The notes under the pieces are model-generated. The model did no database searches. It was not told where the DNA came from and saw nothing but the letters and a program-made list of their open reading frames with translations. Below, piece by piece: positions 29,101 to 38,682 of a stretch of 64,000 bases of DNA (position 1 is the stretch's first letter; every line of letters begins with the position of its first letter). Source of the DNA: Chitinophaga solisilvae (GTDB taxonomy: Bacteria; Bacteroidota; Bacteroidia; Chitinophagales; Chitinophagaceae); contig NZ_JAABOK010000001.1 of NCBI RefSeq assembly GCF_009928525.1, positions 124,001-188,000 of the forward strand. The letters are read 5' to 3'. A program made the position numbers and the translations under genes.

Positions 29101-32100
29101 GGGAATATCAGTATACCACACTGAATGATATTCAGCGGTGGACGAATATCAAAGGCGACTTCTTTGACACTTCCATCGTTTTCCAGAACTACCCGGTAAG
29201 CGAAGCGGATATGCAGCGGGAAGTAGCGCTGGAAGTAAGCGACCTGGTGCTGCATCCGCAAACCAATTACCCGCTTACCATCAATGTAATTACCGGCAGA
29301 GAAACCAGCCTGCTGTTCATTTATAACGATGACCTGCTGGATACAGCCTGTGTAGAGATGATGATGGGACATTTCAGGCAGGTACTGCAGCAGCTGACTA
29401 CCGGTAAGATAAAGCACTGGAAAGAAGCTGATCTGCTGACGGCCGCCGAGGTCACGCAGCTGCTGGTAACCTTCAACAATAAGACAGTTGCTTACCCGCA
29501 TGAGAAAACGCTTACAGACCTTTTTGCCGAACAGGCCGCCCGTACGCCGGATGCCACAGCAGTGATCGCCGGAAACGAAAAATTATCCTACCGCGAGCTG
29601 GAAAAGCAATCAGCACAGCTGGCTGCCTATCTGCGCAGCAAGGGCGCCGGAAAAGATACGCTGATACCGCTTTGCCTGGAGAAGTCAGCCGGCATGATAG
29701 TAGCCATCCTGGGTGTTATGAGGGCCGGCGCTGCCTACGTACCGGTAGATACCAGCTACCCGGCAGAGCGTATCGCCTATCTCCTGAAAGATACTGCGGC
29801 TACGCTGGTGATCACCACCAGCGCATTAAGCGCCAGTATAAAGAGTGACCCCGGCGTACATATTATTTTACTGGATGAAGATGCCGCTGTCATCGATGCC
29901 TGCCAGAATACATTACCGGCGCAAGTGGCGCAACCGGAAGATCTGGCGTATGTAATCTATACTTCCGGTTCCACCGGACAGCCGAAAGGCGTAATGGTAG
30001 AACATGCCGGTATGCTCAATCATCTCTATGCAAAAATCAATGACCTGCATCTCAACAGTAAAAGTATAGTTGCCTTTACCGCTTCCTATACATTTGATAT
30101 ATCCGTCTGGCAGATGTTCTCTGCCCTGATGGGCGGAGGTACAACCGTCGTATATTCCTCACAGTTAGTACTGCAGCCGGCCGCACTGCTGGAGCAGGTG
30201 GAGCGCGACGGCGTAACCATTCTGGAGCTGGTGCCTTCCTATCTGGCAGCCCTCCTGCGGGAAAATATCACCTCCACGCTGCAGCAGCTGCAATACCTGC
30301 TGGTAACCGGAGAAGCGGTCAGCCAGCCGCTGCTGGTGCAGTGGTTTGCACATCCCGCATTCGGACGTATTCCTGTAGTAAATGCATATGGCCCTACCGA
30401 AGCCTCCGACGATATCTGCCACTACATTATGACCGCTGCGCCGGCACAGATCAATGTGCCGCTGGGCAGTCCTGTGCAGAACCTGCGCATATACGTATTC
30501 AGTCATGATATGAAACTGTGCCCCGCAGGAGTTACCGGCGAAATCTGTGTAGCAGGCATAGGTGTAGCCAGAGGCTACCTGAACCGTCCTGAACTTACTG
30601 CGCAGAAATTCATAGAAAACCCTTTCCATCCCGGAGAACGCATGTACCGCACCGGTGATCTCGGACGCTGGCTGCCTGACGGCAATATTGAATTCCTGGG
30701 ACGTATAGACGACCAGGTGAAGGTAAGAGGCTTCCGCATAGAGCTGGGAGAGATTGAAAATGTACTCCCGCAATACGATGCCATAGAACAGGCCGCAGTA
30801 GTGGTAAAAGCAGATGCCGGTGGTAACAGGCGACTGGTGGCCTATCTGGTAGTCAGACCGGAATTTGACCGGGAAGCGATGAGCACCTGGCTCAAAGGCA
30901 TATTGCCGGAATACATGATTCCGTCTTTCTTCATCACGCTGGATGAAATGCCGCTCACGCCTAACGGCAAAATAGACAGGAAAGCATTGCCGGACCCCGA
31001 TGCTACCGCTTTGCTCGCTACAGCCTATATAGCGCCGCGCAATGAGCTGGAAGCCAGGATGGCCGTCATCTGGCAGGATATGCTGGGCATATCACGGGTA
31101 GGTATAAACGATAATTTCTTTGAGCTGGGCGGGCTTTCCCTGCTGGTGATCGGACTCATCTCCATCATGAAGAAAGAGCTGGGATTGAAAGCACAGGTGA
31201 AGGACATTTTCAGTTATCCTACCATTGCCACGCTGGCAGCCGCTTTGCAGGAACGTGATGAAGAAGCTGCCGTCAAAGCGCCGGAACATATCGTAGCACT
31301 GAATGAAGGCCCTGCCGCCTTCCCTGTATTCATGCTGCCCGGAGCTGCCGGTGTCAGCGAGGTGTACAGCGTGCTGGGACAGGCATTGAACAATACCTGC
31401 GCATTGTATGGCATCCAGATGCCAGGCGTGCTGGAAGGAGAGGCGCCGCTGACAGACCTGAAGGAAATCGCTGCGCTGAATATCTCCCGGATGAAACAGA
31501 TACAGCCTGCGGGACCTTACCGCTTTATAGGTCACTCGCTCGGCGGTATTGTACTGTATGAAATGACCAGGCAGCTCGAAGCGGCCGGAGAAACTGTGCA
31601 GACGGGCATTATACTCGACAAGGACATTACTACGGACAGCTCTTTCCACAGAAACGAAAACAACGGCGAAGTGCTGTTTAAACTTGCGATGCTTGTGTTT
31701 GAGCTGGGAGGCATTATCACACAGCCTTATCCGGTATGGGTAAATGAACTGAAAGATGCGCTGTTGCTGGCAGACAGGGAAAGTATGATGCCGGCCATCA
31801 ACACCATAATAATGAACAACATCGGTAGTAAGAAAAACTACGCGCCGTTCATCCTGCGGGTGCTCGATCTGGTTGTCAGCAATGCCCACCTGGAATACAC
31901 CGTAGCAGGCAGCATACAGTCGACCCTGCTGGTAGTGAAAGCCGCAGCAACACCGTGGGAAGAAAACAGTGGCAGCCTGGGATGGGATGCCTATGCCGCT
32001 GCACAGCACATCACTGTTCCCGGCGATCATGACTCGCTCGTAAGTGGCGACCATGCGCTGGCCCTCGCTGCGCAGGTAGCTTCCTGGCTGCACAAATTCA

Positions 32101-32108
32101 AGGTATAA
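14175..32108 (+). CDS. Nonribosomal peptide synthetase, four terminal modules with thioesterase
   Basis: 5977-aa synthetase that continues the preceding one. The first ~60 residues resemble a TubC N-terminal docking domain. Then: C (LCL, HHIASDG ~214), A5, PCP (GGDS ~1087), E; C (HHILLDG ~1750), A6, PCP (GGDS ~2614), E; C (HHILIDG ~3273), A7, PCP (GGDS ~4129), E; C (HHIIIDG ~4791), A8, PCP (unusual GGLS ~5655), thioesterase (GHSLGG ~5787). Codes read by eye: A5 DVWHVSFIEK (Ser-like), A6 DIWELTADDK (diamino acid), A7 DAWFLGNVVK (the well-known Leu code), A8 DIWELTADDK again. E domains predict D-Ser, a D-diamino acid and D-Leu, with an L-diamino acid last. The LCL-type first C domain fits the absence of an E domain at the end of the upstream protein. 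The single TE should release or cyclise the chain. The gene starts 31 bp after the upstream stop, so the two are very probably co-transcribed. Confidence 0.96.
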   Translation: MSDFNLIDIVELLSKANDVGIRITLDDDRLKIKMKKDQVVDSSLMDELKLKKEHIIAYFKKHSAAAVAADAIRITAVPRNGDDRLPLSSSQERLWFIDQLEGSTQYHLPTVLRLRGQLSVPALETALGAIVDRHEVLRTVITGEDGRAYQQIKPRGHWKLTVADDHIYRKDAAALHAGIRELVDAPFDLSADYMLRASLIVLGEEEFVLTVVMHHIASDGWSGGIIVKELIEFYNAAIEGRESTLPALDIQYADYAVWQRGQFASPAMQQQLDYWKQKLGGVATLYLPADYQRPAITGSGGAVSSFTVNSTLSGALQALSRRYDATLFMTLLTAFKVLLYRYTGQDDICVGTPTAGRTLQEVEGLVGFFVNTLALRSDLSDNPSFETLLQQVKDTTLSAYQHQDVPLEKIVDAVVKERDLSRNPLFQVSFALLNVPEAPALSFKNVALLPEPLEHTKVQFDFTLTMREGEDGCITGAIEYSTDLYGEATISRMTTHFVQLLQQIAEAPSGRIGELKMLTAPEEELLLQTFNITAADYPHTEGTTMVDLFTAQVARTPDAIAIVFEEQSLTYKALDERANQLAHYLSVKGVVTETLVPICLGRSLEMMVGILGILKAGGAYVPIDPEYPAERISYILTDTAANLIVTDSISKAKLPPLADHQQVIVLDKDWQEIGAHAKGAVSTSLTATNLAYVIYTSGSTGIPKGVMNQHSGIVNRLEWGQDYLQLNSSDVLLQKTTFCFDVSIWELFGALIAGARLVFAQAEGQKDAGYIKNVIARYGITTIHFVPLMLDAFLETAAGWKSDTLRRIVCSGEALGPHQVIAFRTAFPDVAMYNFYGPTEAAIEVSYWQAPEDTAGLEIVPIGKPVANTRLYILDANRNVVPQGVIGELHIGGIQVARGYLNRPDLTAERFITDPFSQTPGARLYKTGDLARWLPDGSVEYLGRMDDQVKIRGYRIELGEIENVLEQCDLVNQAVVLAKPDPSGNRRLVGYIVPAGAFDREGIILFLKSRLPEYMVPALWVPLEEIPLTPNGKTDKKALPEPGAAIVFNTVYQAPRNPVEQALAGIWQELLGVSRVGIHDNFFELGGDSIVTIQVVSRAKRAGYELQPKDLFIYQTVDKLAALLQARKSSAVSAEQGRLGGAAALLPIQQWFFASTGPQPSHFNQQVLLNIGKDISRELLAAAVTQLVQYHDALRFTYTPGAQGWEQVYGTAAGELEVIDLQQHDPLLVSAVIATASDQVQRSLDILQGRVFRAVLFLTPATVQQHRLLLVCHHLAVDGVSWRILLEDLGLLLQHAHQPVEALLGNKSSSYRQWSAALDSYSQRRRLLDQQGYWEKIVAAYTPLKTELTNDDVITVADTRNHTVSLDRAATRRLLQEVPRAYHTEINDLLLCALALTLSSWNGSRKVSIGLEGHGREDIQQGMDVSRTVGWFTSLYPVLLEVAQTTDTGYLLKNIKEQLRQTPDKGIGYGVLKYISKAPSLQSRDPWDIIFNYLGQADNAAENATGEDDSREHTGAAIHEEYPVRELLSVNSIVQGGVLTLTWTYSNRHFTQEGVTQLAAAYLSHLESLISHCAARAYATYTPSDFNLGKSLSVAELDRFLEEDFHGAPRRTTLESMYRLSGLQEGMLFHSIYDGKASAYVEQFAGELTDLNVTAFLQSWEYLVAQHGILRSGFYYDVFSVPVQCVYRKADLPVTILDYRELDATAQQQAIALYEADTRQKGFDFTQAPLMRITLMQLAENRYKLIWSFHHILLDGWSTPVLLEKLLLVYEALVAGHPLPEIAKDSYETYIRYTERRDKEEEELYWRGYLKGLSEGCLLPFISTTADRTKGLGEYRQWPLRVNATTTGQLSRFAQRHRLTVNTLMQGVWAYLLYRYTGRAEVVYGVTVSGRPEDLPGVERAIGLYINTLPLYTAVDSSAGIVQWLQALQMSQLQSREYQHTPLNIIQRWATVDGDLFDSLLVFENYPVSKVLSGSAEHLQLENAVMREQTNYPLSLIVSAGEEIGVLFSYNSSLLEDDYVAAIAAHLEQVLQQLLIHETGVLADIDLLTGKEREQLLETFNNTATVYPHEETAVSLFAKQAQLTPAAPAIVFEDKVYTYQELDEYTSQLARYLRSKGVTADMPVPVCLDRSAEMAVAILGIMKAGGAYVPIDPAYPEDRISFMLEDTRAAIVVTTRDIKDRIAAFAGTDTVLLDTDRDVIRRRAAELPAIVAGPDNLSYIIYTSGSTGKPKGVMVEHAGMLNHLYAKINDLQVTADSVIAFTASYTFDISVWQLLAALLCGGTTVIYSSDRILQPSQLMEAVEADGVTILELVPSYLAAVLQENIPAQLQQLRYLLVTGEAVSQPVLAKWFAHPAYGRIPVVNAYGPTEASDDICHYVMRETPSRINVPVGAPVQNMRIYVLSAGDQLCPVGVPGEICVAGIGVSRGYLNRAELTASRFVQDPYGAAGSRMYRTGDLGRWLPDGNIEYLGRIDDQVKIRGFRIELGEIENVLQQHPEIDQAVVVVKTDGDGNKRLVAYVVAVNVFDREPVVGWLKSRLPEYMVPAVFVAMEQLPLTGNGKIDRKALPDPDTSSLQTSNYVAPRNDRETLLAGIWQDLLNISRIGIYDNFFELGGDSIITIQVVSRVRRAGYSLHPRDLFTHQTIEALAARLSADGHTAASGEQGILEGSSGLLPIQQHYFESNSPSLSHYNQSVLLSVDKSVAASTLAAVVGRLTATHDALRFAYRSAEGGWEQYYSDRQATLDITDLRAVAEADFENAVISHNNQYQASLDISAGLLFRAVLIETPSYASHNRLLLIIHHLAVDGVSWRILLEDLEQLLKSQSLPSYKTASYREWHRALSDYGQRDKIQQQRSYWERAVEFRHPLRTDHQWAGILTSKDMQQHTASLESALTRQLLQEAPRAYHTDINDLLLSSLALTLSQWNEHAQVVIGLEGHGREDIVKGTDISRTVGWFTSLYPVALSVPEGKDIGSQLKSLKEQLRQIPDKGLGYGVLKYLNRIASLQGTDPWEVEFNYLGQLDNLVRTAEEGLLSGAAESSGISVGVSHPVRELLSVNSLIEGGVLQLTWSYSSRHFTADTIAALSAQYLQQLERLITHCVAVTTPVFTPSDYNLGAEISYEELDAFLDADYNGEPRRAQVESISRLSGLQEGMLFHSLYEKDAQTYNKQFTCELIAPDIKAFLQSWDYLVERHSILRSGFYHDVFGVPVQCVYQQVEIPVARLDYRKFASDEQQQMISDYLKIDSAAGFDFAQAPLMKIALIQLEDDRYYFLWSHHHILIDGWSMPVLLEELLTAYELLIAGKPLPVVAADRYEDYIRYIEQQDKEEATGYWRKYLDGLEEASLLPFIGSAAGRTKMQSAYGDETLRFDTEFTAKLNRYAQQQRVTVNTLMQGVWSYLLYRYTGRHNNVFGAVVSGRPENLPGVENAVGMYINTLPMHARIDLSQNVSAALQQIQGEQLQSREYQYTSLTEIQRLTGITGDLFDSILVFENYPVSEALDAQPWKLQVESVSAEEHSNYPLTIIIVAGAQIAINFNYGSSLGPVYASMIAGHFRTVLEQMISADTLTFGEIDIFSADERHQLLDTFNAHDISALPSQTVLDYFAARVSARATAPAVVAGDTVLTYHQLDEQSSRFAHYLRSRGVAAGTLVPVCQDRSAGIIVSMLAVLKAGGAYVPIDPGYPAERIAYMLSDTAARLLISNRRVLEALPDLPGVELIDADNREALSGAYPGTVPSGSVTLDQLCYVIYTSGSTGLPKGVQIPHRGLSNLAGWHLERYALTAGSRTTAAAGIGFDAFGWEVWPSLSAGATLYILSDEQRLSPSGLADYYSEAGITHSFLSTILIPEFVAATRNRRLALQYLLAGGDKLPALSLEGIDYTIVNNYGPTENSVVTTSYVLTESSEAAPPIGIPVSHTRIYILNAAGQLSPVGVAGELCISGESLAAGYLHRPELTAEKFVQYRIAGEINTRIYRSGDLARWLPDGNIEYLGRIDDQVKIRGYRIELGEIESVLQQSGLVKQSVVVVKSDDRGNKQLVGYVVPEGTFDKEPLIAYLKSRLPEYMSPALWVPLDKLPMTSNGKVDKKQLPEADISLLQTTGYVAPRTAAEQALAGIWEELLRVQRVGIYDNFFELGGDSIITIQVVRRAKREGYELQPKDLFVHQTIARLAALLGERKHTALVAEEGYLSGNSGLIPIQQWYFDMNNPSVSHFNQHLLLTVAKDTAEAAVSAAIRQLTGYHDALRFTYSKTANGWEQYYGVQEGIPEIIDLRGLGAGELSAAIKQYGEQTQRSLDIQQGIIFRAVLFLTPQEESHNRLLLVVHHLAVDGISWRILVEDLGLLLAQPDLPASAVLGSKAASYRQWYTALEAYGQRRSAAAQHAYWSNVTEHYAPLTVDYQYEEPLTLRDSGTLVAKLSHHDTQRLLQEVPRAYHTEINDVLLCALTMALCEWGKIPHVVIGLEGHGREDIQPGLDTSRTVGWFTNLYPVLLKTASAEDPGYQLKSVKEQLRSIPDKGIGYGVLKYISKAATLQQQDPWNIVFNYLGQLDNMVGREGVLGMAAEAAGASLGDDYPVSDKITVNTMIQGGELYLDWSYSSKHYDVSSVERLSALYIHYLQGLITHCAGRETAAFTPADYGLNGIVTVSELDRFLDETYQGAPRRTQMESVYRLGSLQEGMLFHDLYAAQGAFTEQLTCDLLSLQPEAFIESWQLLIRQHSILRTAFHHDEFAAPVQCVYKEVLPAATLLDYRHMPPAAQEEAISAYEYADRRRGFDLKTAPLTRICLIRVADDRYRMLWSFHHIIIDGWSLPVMLSELLANYELLIAGKSVAPLPVDRYEDFIRYIERRDKEQIAGYWRQYLAGAEEGCLLPFIGATAERNKGIGMKEAVLQLDAVTTAAITSYAQRQRLTVNSVMQGVWAYLLYRYTGRRNVIYGVTVSGRPEDLPGVETKVGLYVNTLPLHISIDENKDIVEWLGGMQAAQLESREYQYTTLNDIQRWTNIKGDFFDTSIVFQNYPVSEADMQREVALEVSDLVLHPQTNYPLTINVITGRETSLLFIYNDDLLDTACVEMMMGHFRQVLQQLTTGKIKHWKEADLLTAAEVTQLLVTFNNKTVAYPHEKTLTDLFAEQAARTPDATAVIAGNEKLSYRELEKQSAQLAAYLRSKGAGKDTLIPLCLEKSAGMIVAILGVMRAGAAYVPVDTSYPAERIAYLLKDTAATLVITTSALSASIKSDPGVHIILLDEDAAVIDACQNTLPAQVAQPEDLAYVIYTSGSTGQPKGVMVEHAGMLNHLYAKINDLHLNSKSIVAFTASYTFDISVWQMFSALMGGGTTVVYSSQLVLQPAALLEQVERDGVTILELVPSYLAALLRENITSTLQQLQYLLVTGEAVSQPLLVQWFAHPAFGRIPVVNAYGPTEASDDICHYIMTAAPAQINVPLGSPVQNLRIYVFSHDMKLCPAGVTGEICVAGIGVARGYLNRPELTAQKFIENPFHPGERMYRTGDLGRWLPDGNIEFLGRIDDQVKVRGFRIELGEIENVLPQYDAIEQAAVVVKADAGGNRRLVAYLVVRPEFDREAMSTWLKGILPEYMIPSFFITLDEMPLTPNGKIDRKALPDPDATALLATAYIAPRNELEARMAVIWQDMLGISRVGINDNFFELGGLSLLVIGLISIMKKELGLKAQVKDIFSYPTIATLAAALQERDEEAAVKAPEHIVALNEGPAAFPVFMLPGAAGVSEVYSVLGQALNNTCALYGIQMPGVLEGEAPLTDLKEIAALNISRMKQIQPAGPYRFIGHSLGGIVLYEMTRQLEAAGETVQTGIILDKDITTDSSFHRNENNGEVLFKLAMLVFELGGIITQPYPVWVNELKDALLLADRESMMPAINTIIMNNIGSKKNYAPFILRVLDLVVSNAHLEYTVAGSIQSTLLVVKAAATPWEENSGSLGWDAYAAAQHITVPGDHDSLVSGDHALALAAQVASWLHKFKV
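20352..23647 (+). repeat. 3.3-kb intragenic repeat, copy 2 (A6-PCP6-E6 and start of next C domain)
   Basis: Partner of 7775-11070. Most differences are single third-position substitutions. The specificity code (DIWELTADDK) and the E domain are the same in both, so both modules should install the same D-residue. The last module of this gene has the same code but is clearly more diverged and is not part of the repeat. Confidence 0.9.
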
Positions 32109-32112
32109 CACA

Positions 32113-32142
32113 GCTGCCGCCGGTGATACAGCTGGCGGCAGC
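32113..32142 (+). other. Intercistronic hairpin between synthetase and exporter genes
   Basis: A perfect 9-bp GC-rich stem (gctgccgcc pairing with ggcggcagc) around a 12-nt loop sits just after the synthetase stop. There is no T-tract behind it, so it is more likely an RNA-stability or partial-termination element than a full terminator. Role inferred only. Confidence 0.4.
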
Positions 32143-32168
32143 ATCTCAAATAATTAAAGCATTATCAG

Positions 32169-33938
32169 ATGCAGGAATCTAAATCCATTACAGTAAAAGG
32201 TATGCAAAGCACATCGTTGCAACCGTTGTTCCGTTTATTCAGCTATGCACGGCCCTATTGGCCGGAGTTTGCCGCAGGGCTGCTTTTCCTGATGATATCC
32301 AGTCTGTCGGGGCTCGCGCTGCCGCGGTTACTCGGTCAGCTGATTGACGGAGGAAAAGGGGGCAGTGTTTCTCCGGAAGTGGCGCGTATCGGCTGGATAT
32401 TGCTGGGCATTCTTCTCCTGCAGGCAGTATTCTCTTTTTTTAGGGTAGTGTTGTTTGTAAATGTTACGGAGAAAACGCTGGCAACGCTGCGGCAGAAAGT
32501 ATACAGCCACCTGATAAAAATGCCGATGAGCATTTTCCTGCACAGGCGGGTAGGAGAACTGAGCAGCCGCATTTCCGCAGATATTACCCTCCTGCAGGAA
32601 ATATTCAATACCACGCTTGCGGAGTTGATCCGGCAGCTGATTGTAGTAGTGGGCGGGCTGGTACTGCTGATGGTGACTTCCTTTCAGCTGACCATCTTCA
32701 TGCTGCTGCTGTTACCGGTGATGATGGTGCTGGCAGAAGTATTTGGCCGGTTTATCAACCGGTATGCGAAGCAGGTGCAGGATAAGGTAGCGTTATCCAA
32801 TACAATAGTAGAAGAAACCCTGCAAGGTATCTTTAGCGTTAAAGCCTTTGTGAGTGAGTTTTTCGAGATCCGGCGCTACCGGGAACGCACCGACGAAATG
32901 GCGAAGCTGGCCATGCAGGGAGGCAAGTACAGAGGTTTTTTCAACTCCTTTGTGATACTCGGCATCTTCGGCACGCTGGTGGCTGTGATCTGGCGGGGCG
33001 CCACCACCGGCGTAGGCACCGGCGAACTGTTTTCCTTCCTGCTGTATTCCGTATTTATCGCCAATTCCATTACGGGGCTGGCAGAAGTATATACTTCCCT
33101 GCAGAAAAGCATTGGTGCTACCAGTCATCTCTTTGACCTGCTGGAAGAGCCGGTGGAAGCGCTGTCAGAAGAAACGGCCATAACGCCTGAGCATATGCTC
33201 GAAGGAAAAATATCTTTCCGCCAGGTACAGTTCAGCTACCCGCTCCGGGAAGAAACCAATGTGCTGCATGGCATCTCCTTCCAGGTGGCAGCCAATCAGA
33301 AAATCGCCATCGTTGGGCCTAGCGGCGCCGGGAAAAGTACTATCGTGTCATTACTGTTACGGCTATACGATCCGGTAAAGGGAAGCATCTTTTTTGATGG
33401 CAGAAACAGTACTGCTATGCCTTTGTCCGCATTGCGCATGCAGATAGGCGTAGTGCCGCAGGACGTTTTTCTCTTCGGCGGTACCATTGGAGAGAACATC
33501 GGTTACGGGAAAAAAGATGCTACTACGGAAGAAATTATAGAAGCTGCGAAAAAAGCCAACGCATGGGAATTCATCAGCCGTTTCCCGCAGGGGCTGGATA
33601 CCGTAGTGGGAGAGCGCGGCATTCAGCTGTCAGGCGGACAAAGACAACGTATCGCCATCGCGCGCACGGTGCTGAAAGCACCGCGTATACTGGTGCTGGA
33701 CGAAGCCACTTCCGCACTGGATGCCGAATCGGAAAGGCAGGTGCAGGATGCCCTGGACAAACTGATGGAAGGCCGTACCTCAATCGTTATTGCACACCGG
33801 CTGGCCACCGTCAGAAAAGCAGATAAGATCCTGGTGCTGGATAAAGGCCGCATAGTAGAAGAAGGCACCCACCAGGAACTGATACAGGTAAACGGAGGCC
33901 TGTATAAAAACCTCAGTGAAATGCAGTTCACCCACTGA
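32169..33938 (+). CDS. ABC exporter, fused membrane and ATPase domains
   Basis: 589-aa half-transporter of the MsbA/LmrA type. The N-terminal ~330 residues form a six-helix exporter domain; the C-terminal part is an ATPase with Walker A (GPSGAGKST, ~383), signature LSGGQ (~487), Walker B with LVLDEATSALD (~507) and an H-loop (IAHRLAT). Such proteins work as dimers in the inner membrane and export lipids, drugs or peptides. The gene starts 60 bp after the terminal synthetase and precedes the diaminopropionate genes, so export of the peptide, or self-protection, is the natural inference. No C39 protease domain is present, so it is not a leader-cleaving peptide exporter. An internal ATG at 32202 is an alternative start, giving a protein 11 residues shorter. 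Confidence 0.93.
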   Translation: MQESKSITVKGMQSTSLQPLFRLFSYARPYWPEFAAGLLFLMISSLSGLALPRLLGQLIDGGKGGSVSPEVARIGWILLGILLLQAVFSFFRVVLFVNVTEKTLATLRQKVYSHLIKMPMSIFLHRRVGELSSRISADITLLQEIFNTTLAELIRQLIVVVGGLVLLMVTSFQLTIFMLLLLPVMMVLAEVFGRFINRYAKQVQDKVALSNTIVEETLQGIFSVKAFVSEFFEIRRYRERTDEMAKLAMQGGKYRGFFNSFVILGIFGTLVAVIWRGATTGVGTGELFSFLLYSVFIANSITGLAEVYTSLQKSIGATSHLFDLLEEPVEALSEETAITPEHMLEGKISFRQVQFSYPLREETNVLHGISFQVAANQKIAIVGPSGAGKSTIVSLLLRLYDPVKGSIFFDGRNSTAMPLSALRMQIGVVPQDVFLFGGTIGENIGYGKKDATTEEIIEAAKKANAWEFISRFPQGLDTVVGERGIQLSGGQRQRIAIARTVLKAPRILVLDEATSALDAESERQVQDALDKLMEGRTSIVIAHRLATVRKADKILVLDKGRIVEEGTHQELIQVNGGLYKNLSEMQFTH

Positions 33939-34078
33939 TGAAATAATTACCCGTGGCCGGCCTCAGCCCTGTTGTTGTTTGCCCGTGCCGGCCCGGCCTG
34001 ACATATTTTAGTTAAAAACCCTGGTTTATTGTTACCCGTTTATGGTTCCCATTTTTTTACTTATTAAACTGTTATTTT

Positions 34079-35047
34079 ATGTTGAAAACACTTGAAAAGC
34101 TATCCAGGTTTATTGGCAACACCCCCCTTATAAACCTATCCAACGACCACTCCGACATGTATGCCAAACTGGAGTACAACAACTTCTCAGGAAGCTCGAA
34201 AGACAGAGCAGGTTACAGCATTATCTACAATGGCATTAAAGCCGGCCTTATCAATGAAGAGACTACTATCATTGCCTCCAGCTCCGGCAACCTTGCCATT
34301 GCAGTAGCATCTATCTGCAAGCTGCTGCATCTCAAATTCATTCCTGTGATAGACCCTAACATCAACAAGGCCTATGAAACATTACTCAATATTATGGCGT
34401 ACCGCGTGGCGAAAGTGACTGAGCGCGACAAAACAGGCGGTTACCTGCTAACCAGAATAGATACGGTGAACAGGTTACATGCCTCTATTCCCAACTCCTT
34501 TATCGCTGACCAGTACGGAGATCCCAACAACTATAAAGGATATTTCGGCCTGACAGATGAACTGGTATCTTCCTTCGATAAGATCGACTACGTGTTCCTG
34601 GCCGTAAGCTCCAGTGGCGCTATTACAGGCATCTCCAACAGCCTGAAAGAGAAAATGCCCGAAACAAAAATCATCGGTGTAGACGTAGAAGGCTCCGTAA
34701 TATTCAATGCCCGCCCGGTAAAAAGATATATCTCCGGATTGGGCGCCAGCCAGGTGCCGCCGATTATTAAAAATGCCATCATCGACGATGTGATTATTGT
34801 TTCACAGACAGATATTATCAAAGGCTGCTTTGAGCTGCTCAACGAACAGGTCATCTTCGCCGGCGCCTCTTCCGGCGCGGTGTATTTTGCTGCGAAAAAC
34901 TATTTCAAGGAAAATACACATATCGGCAAACCTACATCTGTACTGATGTTCCCTGATAAAGGATTTACCTATCTCGATACTATTTATGATAAGGAATGGG
35001 GGGAACAGCTGGCCGAAAAACTGCAGGAAAGCACCCTGGTCAAATAA
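34079..35047 (+). CDS. sbnA: SbnA-like N-(2-amino-2-carboxyethyl)-L-glutamate synthase (PLP enzyme)
   Basis: 322-aa fold-type II PLP enzyme of the cysteine synthase family. The PLP lysine is probably K41 in SSKDRAGY; the SSSGN loop (~68) binds the substrate carboxylate, and a Gly/Ser-rich phosphate site (SSSGAITG) follows at ~180. It most resembles SbnA, which in staphyloferrin B biosynthesis condenses O-phospho-L-serine with L-glutamate. The assignment over plain cysteine synthase rests on the immediately following SbnB-like gene (30 bp apart) and on a neighbouring peptide synthetase with three diamino-acid codes. Together the pair would supply L-2,3-diaminopropionate. The 140-bp gap after the exporter gene contains a GC-rich inverted repeat; a separate promoter there is possible but was not identified. 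Confidence 0.88.
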   Translation: MLKTLEKLSRFIGNTPLINLSNDHSDMYAKLEYNNFSGSSKDRAGYSIIYNGIKAGLINEETTIIASSSGNLAIAVASICKLLHLKFIPVIDPNINKAYETLLNIMAYRVAKVTERDKTGGYLLTRIDTVNRLHASIPNSFIADQYGDPNNYKGYFGLTDELVSSFDKIDYVFLAVSSSGAITGISNSLKEKMPETKIIGVDVEGSVIFNARPVKRYISGLGASQVPPIIKNAIIDDVIIVSQTDIIKGCFELLNEQVIFAGASSGAVYFAAKNYFKENTHIGKPTSVLMFPDKGFTYLDTIYDKEWGEQLAEKLQESTLVK

Positions 35048-35077
35048 TTCAAACTAAAAATTCTTTAAACAAAACAT

Positions 35078-36049
35078 ATGTTATATCTGAACGCTGATAA
35101 TATCAAAGAAATCGGAACGGCATGGGATGTATTGACAGGAGTTATTGAAAACTCAGTACATGCGCTGAACCAGAATGATTTTTCACAACCTATCAAGCCG
35201 TACCTGAGATATGGTGACGCCAAAAACAGGATCATTGCCATGCCAGCCTATGTCGGCGGAAATGCTCCGCTGGCGGGCATCAAATGGATAGCCAGTTTCC
35301 CGGATAATATCTACAAGAACAAGCTGAGGGCTAACTCTGTGACCATTCTGAATGAGCATGACTCCGGCGTTCCGATCTGTGTCATCAACACCTCCCTGAT
35401 CAGCGCTGTACGTACCGCTGCTGTTTCAGGAGTGCTGATAAAAGAATACATCAAGGTCAGCGATAAAAACAGGGACCTGCATGTAAGCATCAACGGCTTT
35501 GGCCCTATCGGCCGCACGCACCTGCAGATGGTGACTTCCCTGCTGGGCGACCGTATAGAAAAGATTTACCTGTACGACATCAATGGAATAGACATCGATA
35601 CCATTGACAGCGCCTACAAACATAAAGTAGTGGTGGCTTCGTCCTGGGAAGAAGGTTATGCTGTATCCAATATCTATATCACCTGCACGGTGTCAGACAG
35701 CCCGTACGTAGATAAACCGCCGGTGAAAGGGTCTTTACAGCTGAACGTTTCTTTGAGAGACTATAAAACCAGCATCCGCCAGTATATCGATGTGATGGTA
35801 GTAGATGACTGGGATGAAGTATGCAGACAAAACACCGATATCGAAAATATGCATAAACAGGTAGGATTACAGAAATCGGATACTGTATCTATTGCAGATG
35901 TGGTATGCCGCGAAGCGCTGAAAGGACAGGATGAATCTGCCGTATTCATGTTCAACCCGATGGGCATGGCTATTTTTGATATAGCTATCGGCGGGTATTA
36001 TTACCAGGAAGCGATGAGCAAAGGTGTGGGATCTATTATGCCGAATTGA
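35078..36049 (+). CDS. sbnB: SbnB-like N-(2-amino-2-carboxyethyl)-L-glutamate dehydrogenase
   Basis: 323-aa member of the ornithine cyclodeaminase/mu-crystallin family. It has the substrate-binding N-terminal part (IAMPAYVGG, GIKWIASFPDN) and a Rossmann NAD site (GFGPIGRTH, ~141). In the known SbnA/SbnB pathway this enzyme oxidatively hydrolyses the SbnA product to L-2,3-diaminopropionate, 2-oxoglutarate and NADH. The order (SbnA-like, then SbnB-like, + strand, short gap) matches diaminopropionate cassettes in other siderophore and antibiotic clusters. A rho-independent terminator follows 27 bp after the stop, so this is probably the last gene of the biosynthetic transcript. Confidence 0.88.
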   Translation: MLYLNADNIKEIGTAWDVLTGVIENSVHALNQNDFSQPIKPYLRYGDAKNRIIAMPAYVGGNAPLAGIKWIASFPDNIYKNKLRANSVTILNEHDSGVPICVINTSLISAVRTAAVSGVLIKEYIKVSDKNRDLHVSINGFGPIGRTHLQMVTSLLGDRIEKIYLYDINGIDIDTIDSAYKHKVVVASSWEEGYAVSNIYITCTVSDSPYVDKPPVKGSLQLNVSLRDYKTSIRQYIDVMVVDDWDEVCRQNTDIENMHKQVGLQKSDTVSIADVVCREALKGQDESAVFMFNPMGMAIFDIAIGGYYYQEAMSKGVGSIMPN

Positions 36050-36075
36050 TGTTTGATGATGATATCATGTTCATG

Positions 36076-36108
36076 ACCTCCGGGGTGTCTACCCTGGAGG
36101 TTTTTTTA
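36076..36108 (+). terminator. Rho-independent terminator after the peptide locus
   Basis: An 11-bp stem (acctccggggt with accctggaggt, one G-U pair) and a 4-nt loop are followed by a run of seven or more T. It lies between the SbnB-like gene and the convergent membrane-protein gene, whose stop is at 36111. Confidence 0.85.
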
Positions 36109-36110
36109 TT

Positions 36111-37193
36111 TTACCTCAGCACCATCAGCAGACTGTCTATCTTTTCCTGACTCCACGTCTGCGCCAGATCCGGCCCGTCCACCGTATAAAACGGATACTT
36201 CAGCTCCGGAACCTGCGTCTGGCTCCGGAAGCGTTGAAACAGCCGGTTATTAACGGTATGGGTCAATGTCAGCCGGATGAATTCTTTACCTGGAATTTCC
36301 ATATAGCTCAGGTCCGTCGATTTTTTAATACGGAAGGGAATAATACAGGAGTCACTTTTTTGCAGGCAGACGGTATCGCTGGATTTGAGATAATATTTTC
36401 TGTCAGATGCATTGAGGATCATCAGGTCCATTTCCAGCAGGGTAGAGTCCTGCTGCGGATGGCATGACAACGTGATGTACCTGGTGTAATAGGGAGAAGT
36501 ATCATCGTAGTTTTTGGCGGAAATTTTTATGGGAATTCTGGTATCATGGATAATGACAAAAACAAAAAAAGCTGCCGCGCAAAAGATGAATGCCAGGAAA
36601 GTGAGCAGTATTGTCTTGCTATATAGATTGCTGAGGAGTACACGATTATAATGTGTCCGGATAATTTTGTTGAGTTTAATGGAAGAAATGAATGGGGGAG
36701 TAAACATTAATATTGCTAATAAGAACGGATACCAGGGGACTACATGATGAATACCCACAACTAATCCTATTGATAAACCAAGCTGGATCGTAAAAATATA
36801 ATATCCTGTGATGTATTGACAGAATCTGGGTAATAGCTGATTATTATCATGATTTATCCTGAAGAACCGGGTGAATGCATAAAGGGCAATGTTGGTAAGT
36901 ATAAATGGTATAAACGTCAGTTGAATTACTTCCCAGAAGTTTACTGCTGCATAATTGGCAATAAAGCGTCCTACGCCCTCATTCTTCATGAGGGCATAAA
37001 AATATCCCAGCAAAGGACAAAGCATAAAACAGATAAACATGAATGACAGCGGCCGGGTATATTCTTCGCCACCCCTCAGCACATTCCTGATAAAGGTACT
37101 GTGCCTGAATATAGCATGGTAAAAGGTGAGCATCAGTCTGTTGGTAAAATCCCGGATAGAGATCAACAGATTTTCAAACGTGATAAGATCCAT
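36111..37193 (-). CDS. Uncharacterised multi-pass membrane protein
   Basis: 360-aa protein I cannot assign to a family. It has a short soluble N-terminus, about five hydrophobic segments between residues ~45 and ~225 (for example FMFICFMLCPLLGYFYALM and a final ILLTFLAFIFCAAAFFVFVI), and a ~135-residue polar C-terminal part that is probably extracytoplasmic and beta-rich. The layout recalls Yip1/DUF3667-like membrane proteins of Bacteroidota, but no diagnostic motif was recognised. It converges on the peptide locus and lies 121 bp downstream of the aldehyde dehydrogenase on the same strand, so it could be read through from that operon. Base composition is somewhat more AT-rich than the neighbours. 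Confidence 0.75.
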   Translation of the reverse strand: MDLITFENLLISIRDFTNRLMLTFYHAIFRHSTFIRNVLRGGEEYTRPLSFMFICFMLCPLLGYFYALMKNEGVGRFIANYAAVNFWEVIQLTFIPFILTNIALYAFTRFFRINHDNNQLLPRFCQYITGYYIFTIQLGLSIGLVVGIHHVVPWYPFLLAILMFTPPFISSIKLNKIIRTHYNRVLLSNLYSKTILLTFLAFIFCAAAFFVFVIIHDTRIPIKISAKNYDDTSPYYTRYITLSCHPQQDSTLLEMDLMILNASDRKYYLKSSDTVCLQKSDSCIIPFRIKKSTDLSYMEIPGKEFIRLTLTHTVNNRLFQRFRSQTQVPELKYPFYTVDGPDLAQTWSQEKIDSLLMVLR

Positions 37194-37314
37194 ATCACCC
37201 TGGTTTTAACGTGTTAAACAGTCATAGCGCTTGCCTGAAACCTTTCAGGAATAAGTCGGTCGGGGTATACACCTGATGTACAGGGATATATTCATATATA
37301 CGTTGGGGGTATCA

Positions 37315-38679
37315 TCATCCCCGCAGATGCCAGGCTTTAGGGTGCGTAAACGCCCGGATGCCCTGGTGCGACAGCGTAGCGCCGATACCGGAATGTTTTC
37401 TGCCGCTCCACGGGAGGGGCGCACTCACCCGGTCGCAGCAATTCCAGTAACCGGTGCCTGTATTTACCTGCGACAGCAATGCGGAGGCTCTTTCCATATC
37501 TGTGGAATACACGGCGGCGGTAAGTCCGTACGGTGTATCCTGCATCAGCTGGAGTGCTTCTTCATCACTGCTTACTTTCATAATGCCGATGATGGGGCCA
37601 AAGCTCTCTTCCTGCATGAGGAGCATATCATGTGTCACATCGGTGAAAACAGTTGGTTCAAAGTAGTAGCCTTCACCGGGAATAGCTTTGCCGCCGGCCT
37701 GCAATACAGCCCCTTTGGCCAGCGCATCAGCCACCTGTTTTTCCAGGGTGGTCACCTGCGCCTTCCTGGTTAGCGGCCCGATGTAAATGCCGGGAGTAGC
37801 AGGATCGCCGGTTTTCCAGGAAGTTACTTCCTGCACGAATTCACGGACATAGTCATCATAGATTTTTTCATGCACGTAGATGCGTTCCACAGCGCAGCAG
37901 CTCTGGCCGTTGTTATAAAAGGCGCCGTCTGCCGTGCCGGCGGCTACTGCCTTAATATCGCTGATGTCGTCCATGATATATACCGGGTCCTTGCCACCCA
38001 ACTCCAGCTGGCAGGGCACCATTTTAGGAGCTACACGCTGATAGATGTGCAGTCCTGTCTGATATGATCCGGTGAAGAAGTACCCATCGAAATGCATATC
38101 CAGCAGCAGTTCTCCGGTTTCTTTGCCACCGGTGGCTATCTGGAAAACGGCATCCGGCACACCGGCTTTTTTCAGCAACCTTTCTATATGTAAACCGGTG
38201 AGGGTGGCATATTCGGATGGTTTATACATGACGGCGTTGCCGGCGATGAGCGCGGGAATAAAAACATTTACTCCCACCAGATAAGGATAATTCCATGCGG
38301 AAATATTACAGATGATGCCCAGCGGCTCATAGGAAATTTTTTCCCGTAGTCCGGGTGTATCCGTCATGTATTCATCGGCGAGGTAAGCGGCTGCATTATC
38401 TGCCAGCCACTGTATGCGTGTCCGTGCGCCATTGATTTCGTTGACAGATTGCTGCAGCGGTTTGCCGGCTTCTGCTGTCAGCGTGGCCGCCAGGTCATTC
38501 CGTTCTGCTTCCAGCAGAGCGTGGAAGCGGAGTATGACGGCGATACGCGTGGTAATATCTGTGGCGGCCCAGGCACGCCTGGAGTCTTTCAGCTGCTGAT
38601 ACTTAGCTGCCAGGCTTTCGCGGCTGTCTGCCGGTATGTTATCAATAACTGCGCCTGTAGCGGGATTGATGATCTGCAT
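37315..38679 (-). CDS. NAD(P)-dependent aldehyde dehydrogenase
   Basis: 454-aa enzyme of the ALDH superfamily, the usual length for succinate-semialdehyde/gamma-glutamyl-aldehyde dehydrogenase types. Seen: the active-site Glu in ELGGKDP (E226), the nucleophilic Cys in GQSCCAVER (C261), the cofactor-binding SAWNYP and KPSE motifs, and FTGS. It oxidises an aldehyde to a carboxylate. It is the last gene of a five-gene minus-strand operon, only 3 bp after the amidotransferase-like gene. In the proposed pathway it oxidises a gamma-glutamylated amino aldehyde made by the iron-type alcohol dehydrogenase, as PuuC does in putrescine degradation. The exact substrate is inferred from context. Confidence 0.92.
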   Translation of the reverse strand: MQIINPATGAVIDNIPADSRESLAAKYQQLKDSRRAWAATDITTRIAVILRFHALLEAERNDLAATLTAEAGKPLQQSVNEINGARTRIQWLADNAAAYLADEYMTDTPGLREKISYEPLGIICNISAWNYPYLVGVNVFIPALIAGNAVMYKPSEYATLTGLHIERLLKKAGVPDAVFQIATGGKETGELLLDMHFDGYFFTGSYQTGLHIYQRVAPKMVPCQLELGGKDPVYIMDDISDIKAVAAGTADGAFYNNGQSCCAVERIYVHEKIYDDYVREFVQEVTSWKTGDPATPGIYIGPLTRKAQVTTLEKQVADALAKGAVLQAGGKAIPGEGYYFEPTVFTDVTHDMLLMQEESFGPIIGIMKVSSDEEALQLMQDTPYGLTAAVYSTDMERASALLSQVNTGTGYWNCCDRVSAPLPWSGRKHSGIGATLSHQGIRAFTHPKAWHLRG

Positions 38680-38682
38680 ATG

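Noticed and set aside
34079..35047. Housekeeping cysteine synthase
   Set aside because: The direct SbnB-like neighbour and the three diamino-acid adenylation codes make the diaminopropionate enzyme the better call.
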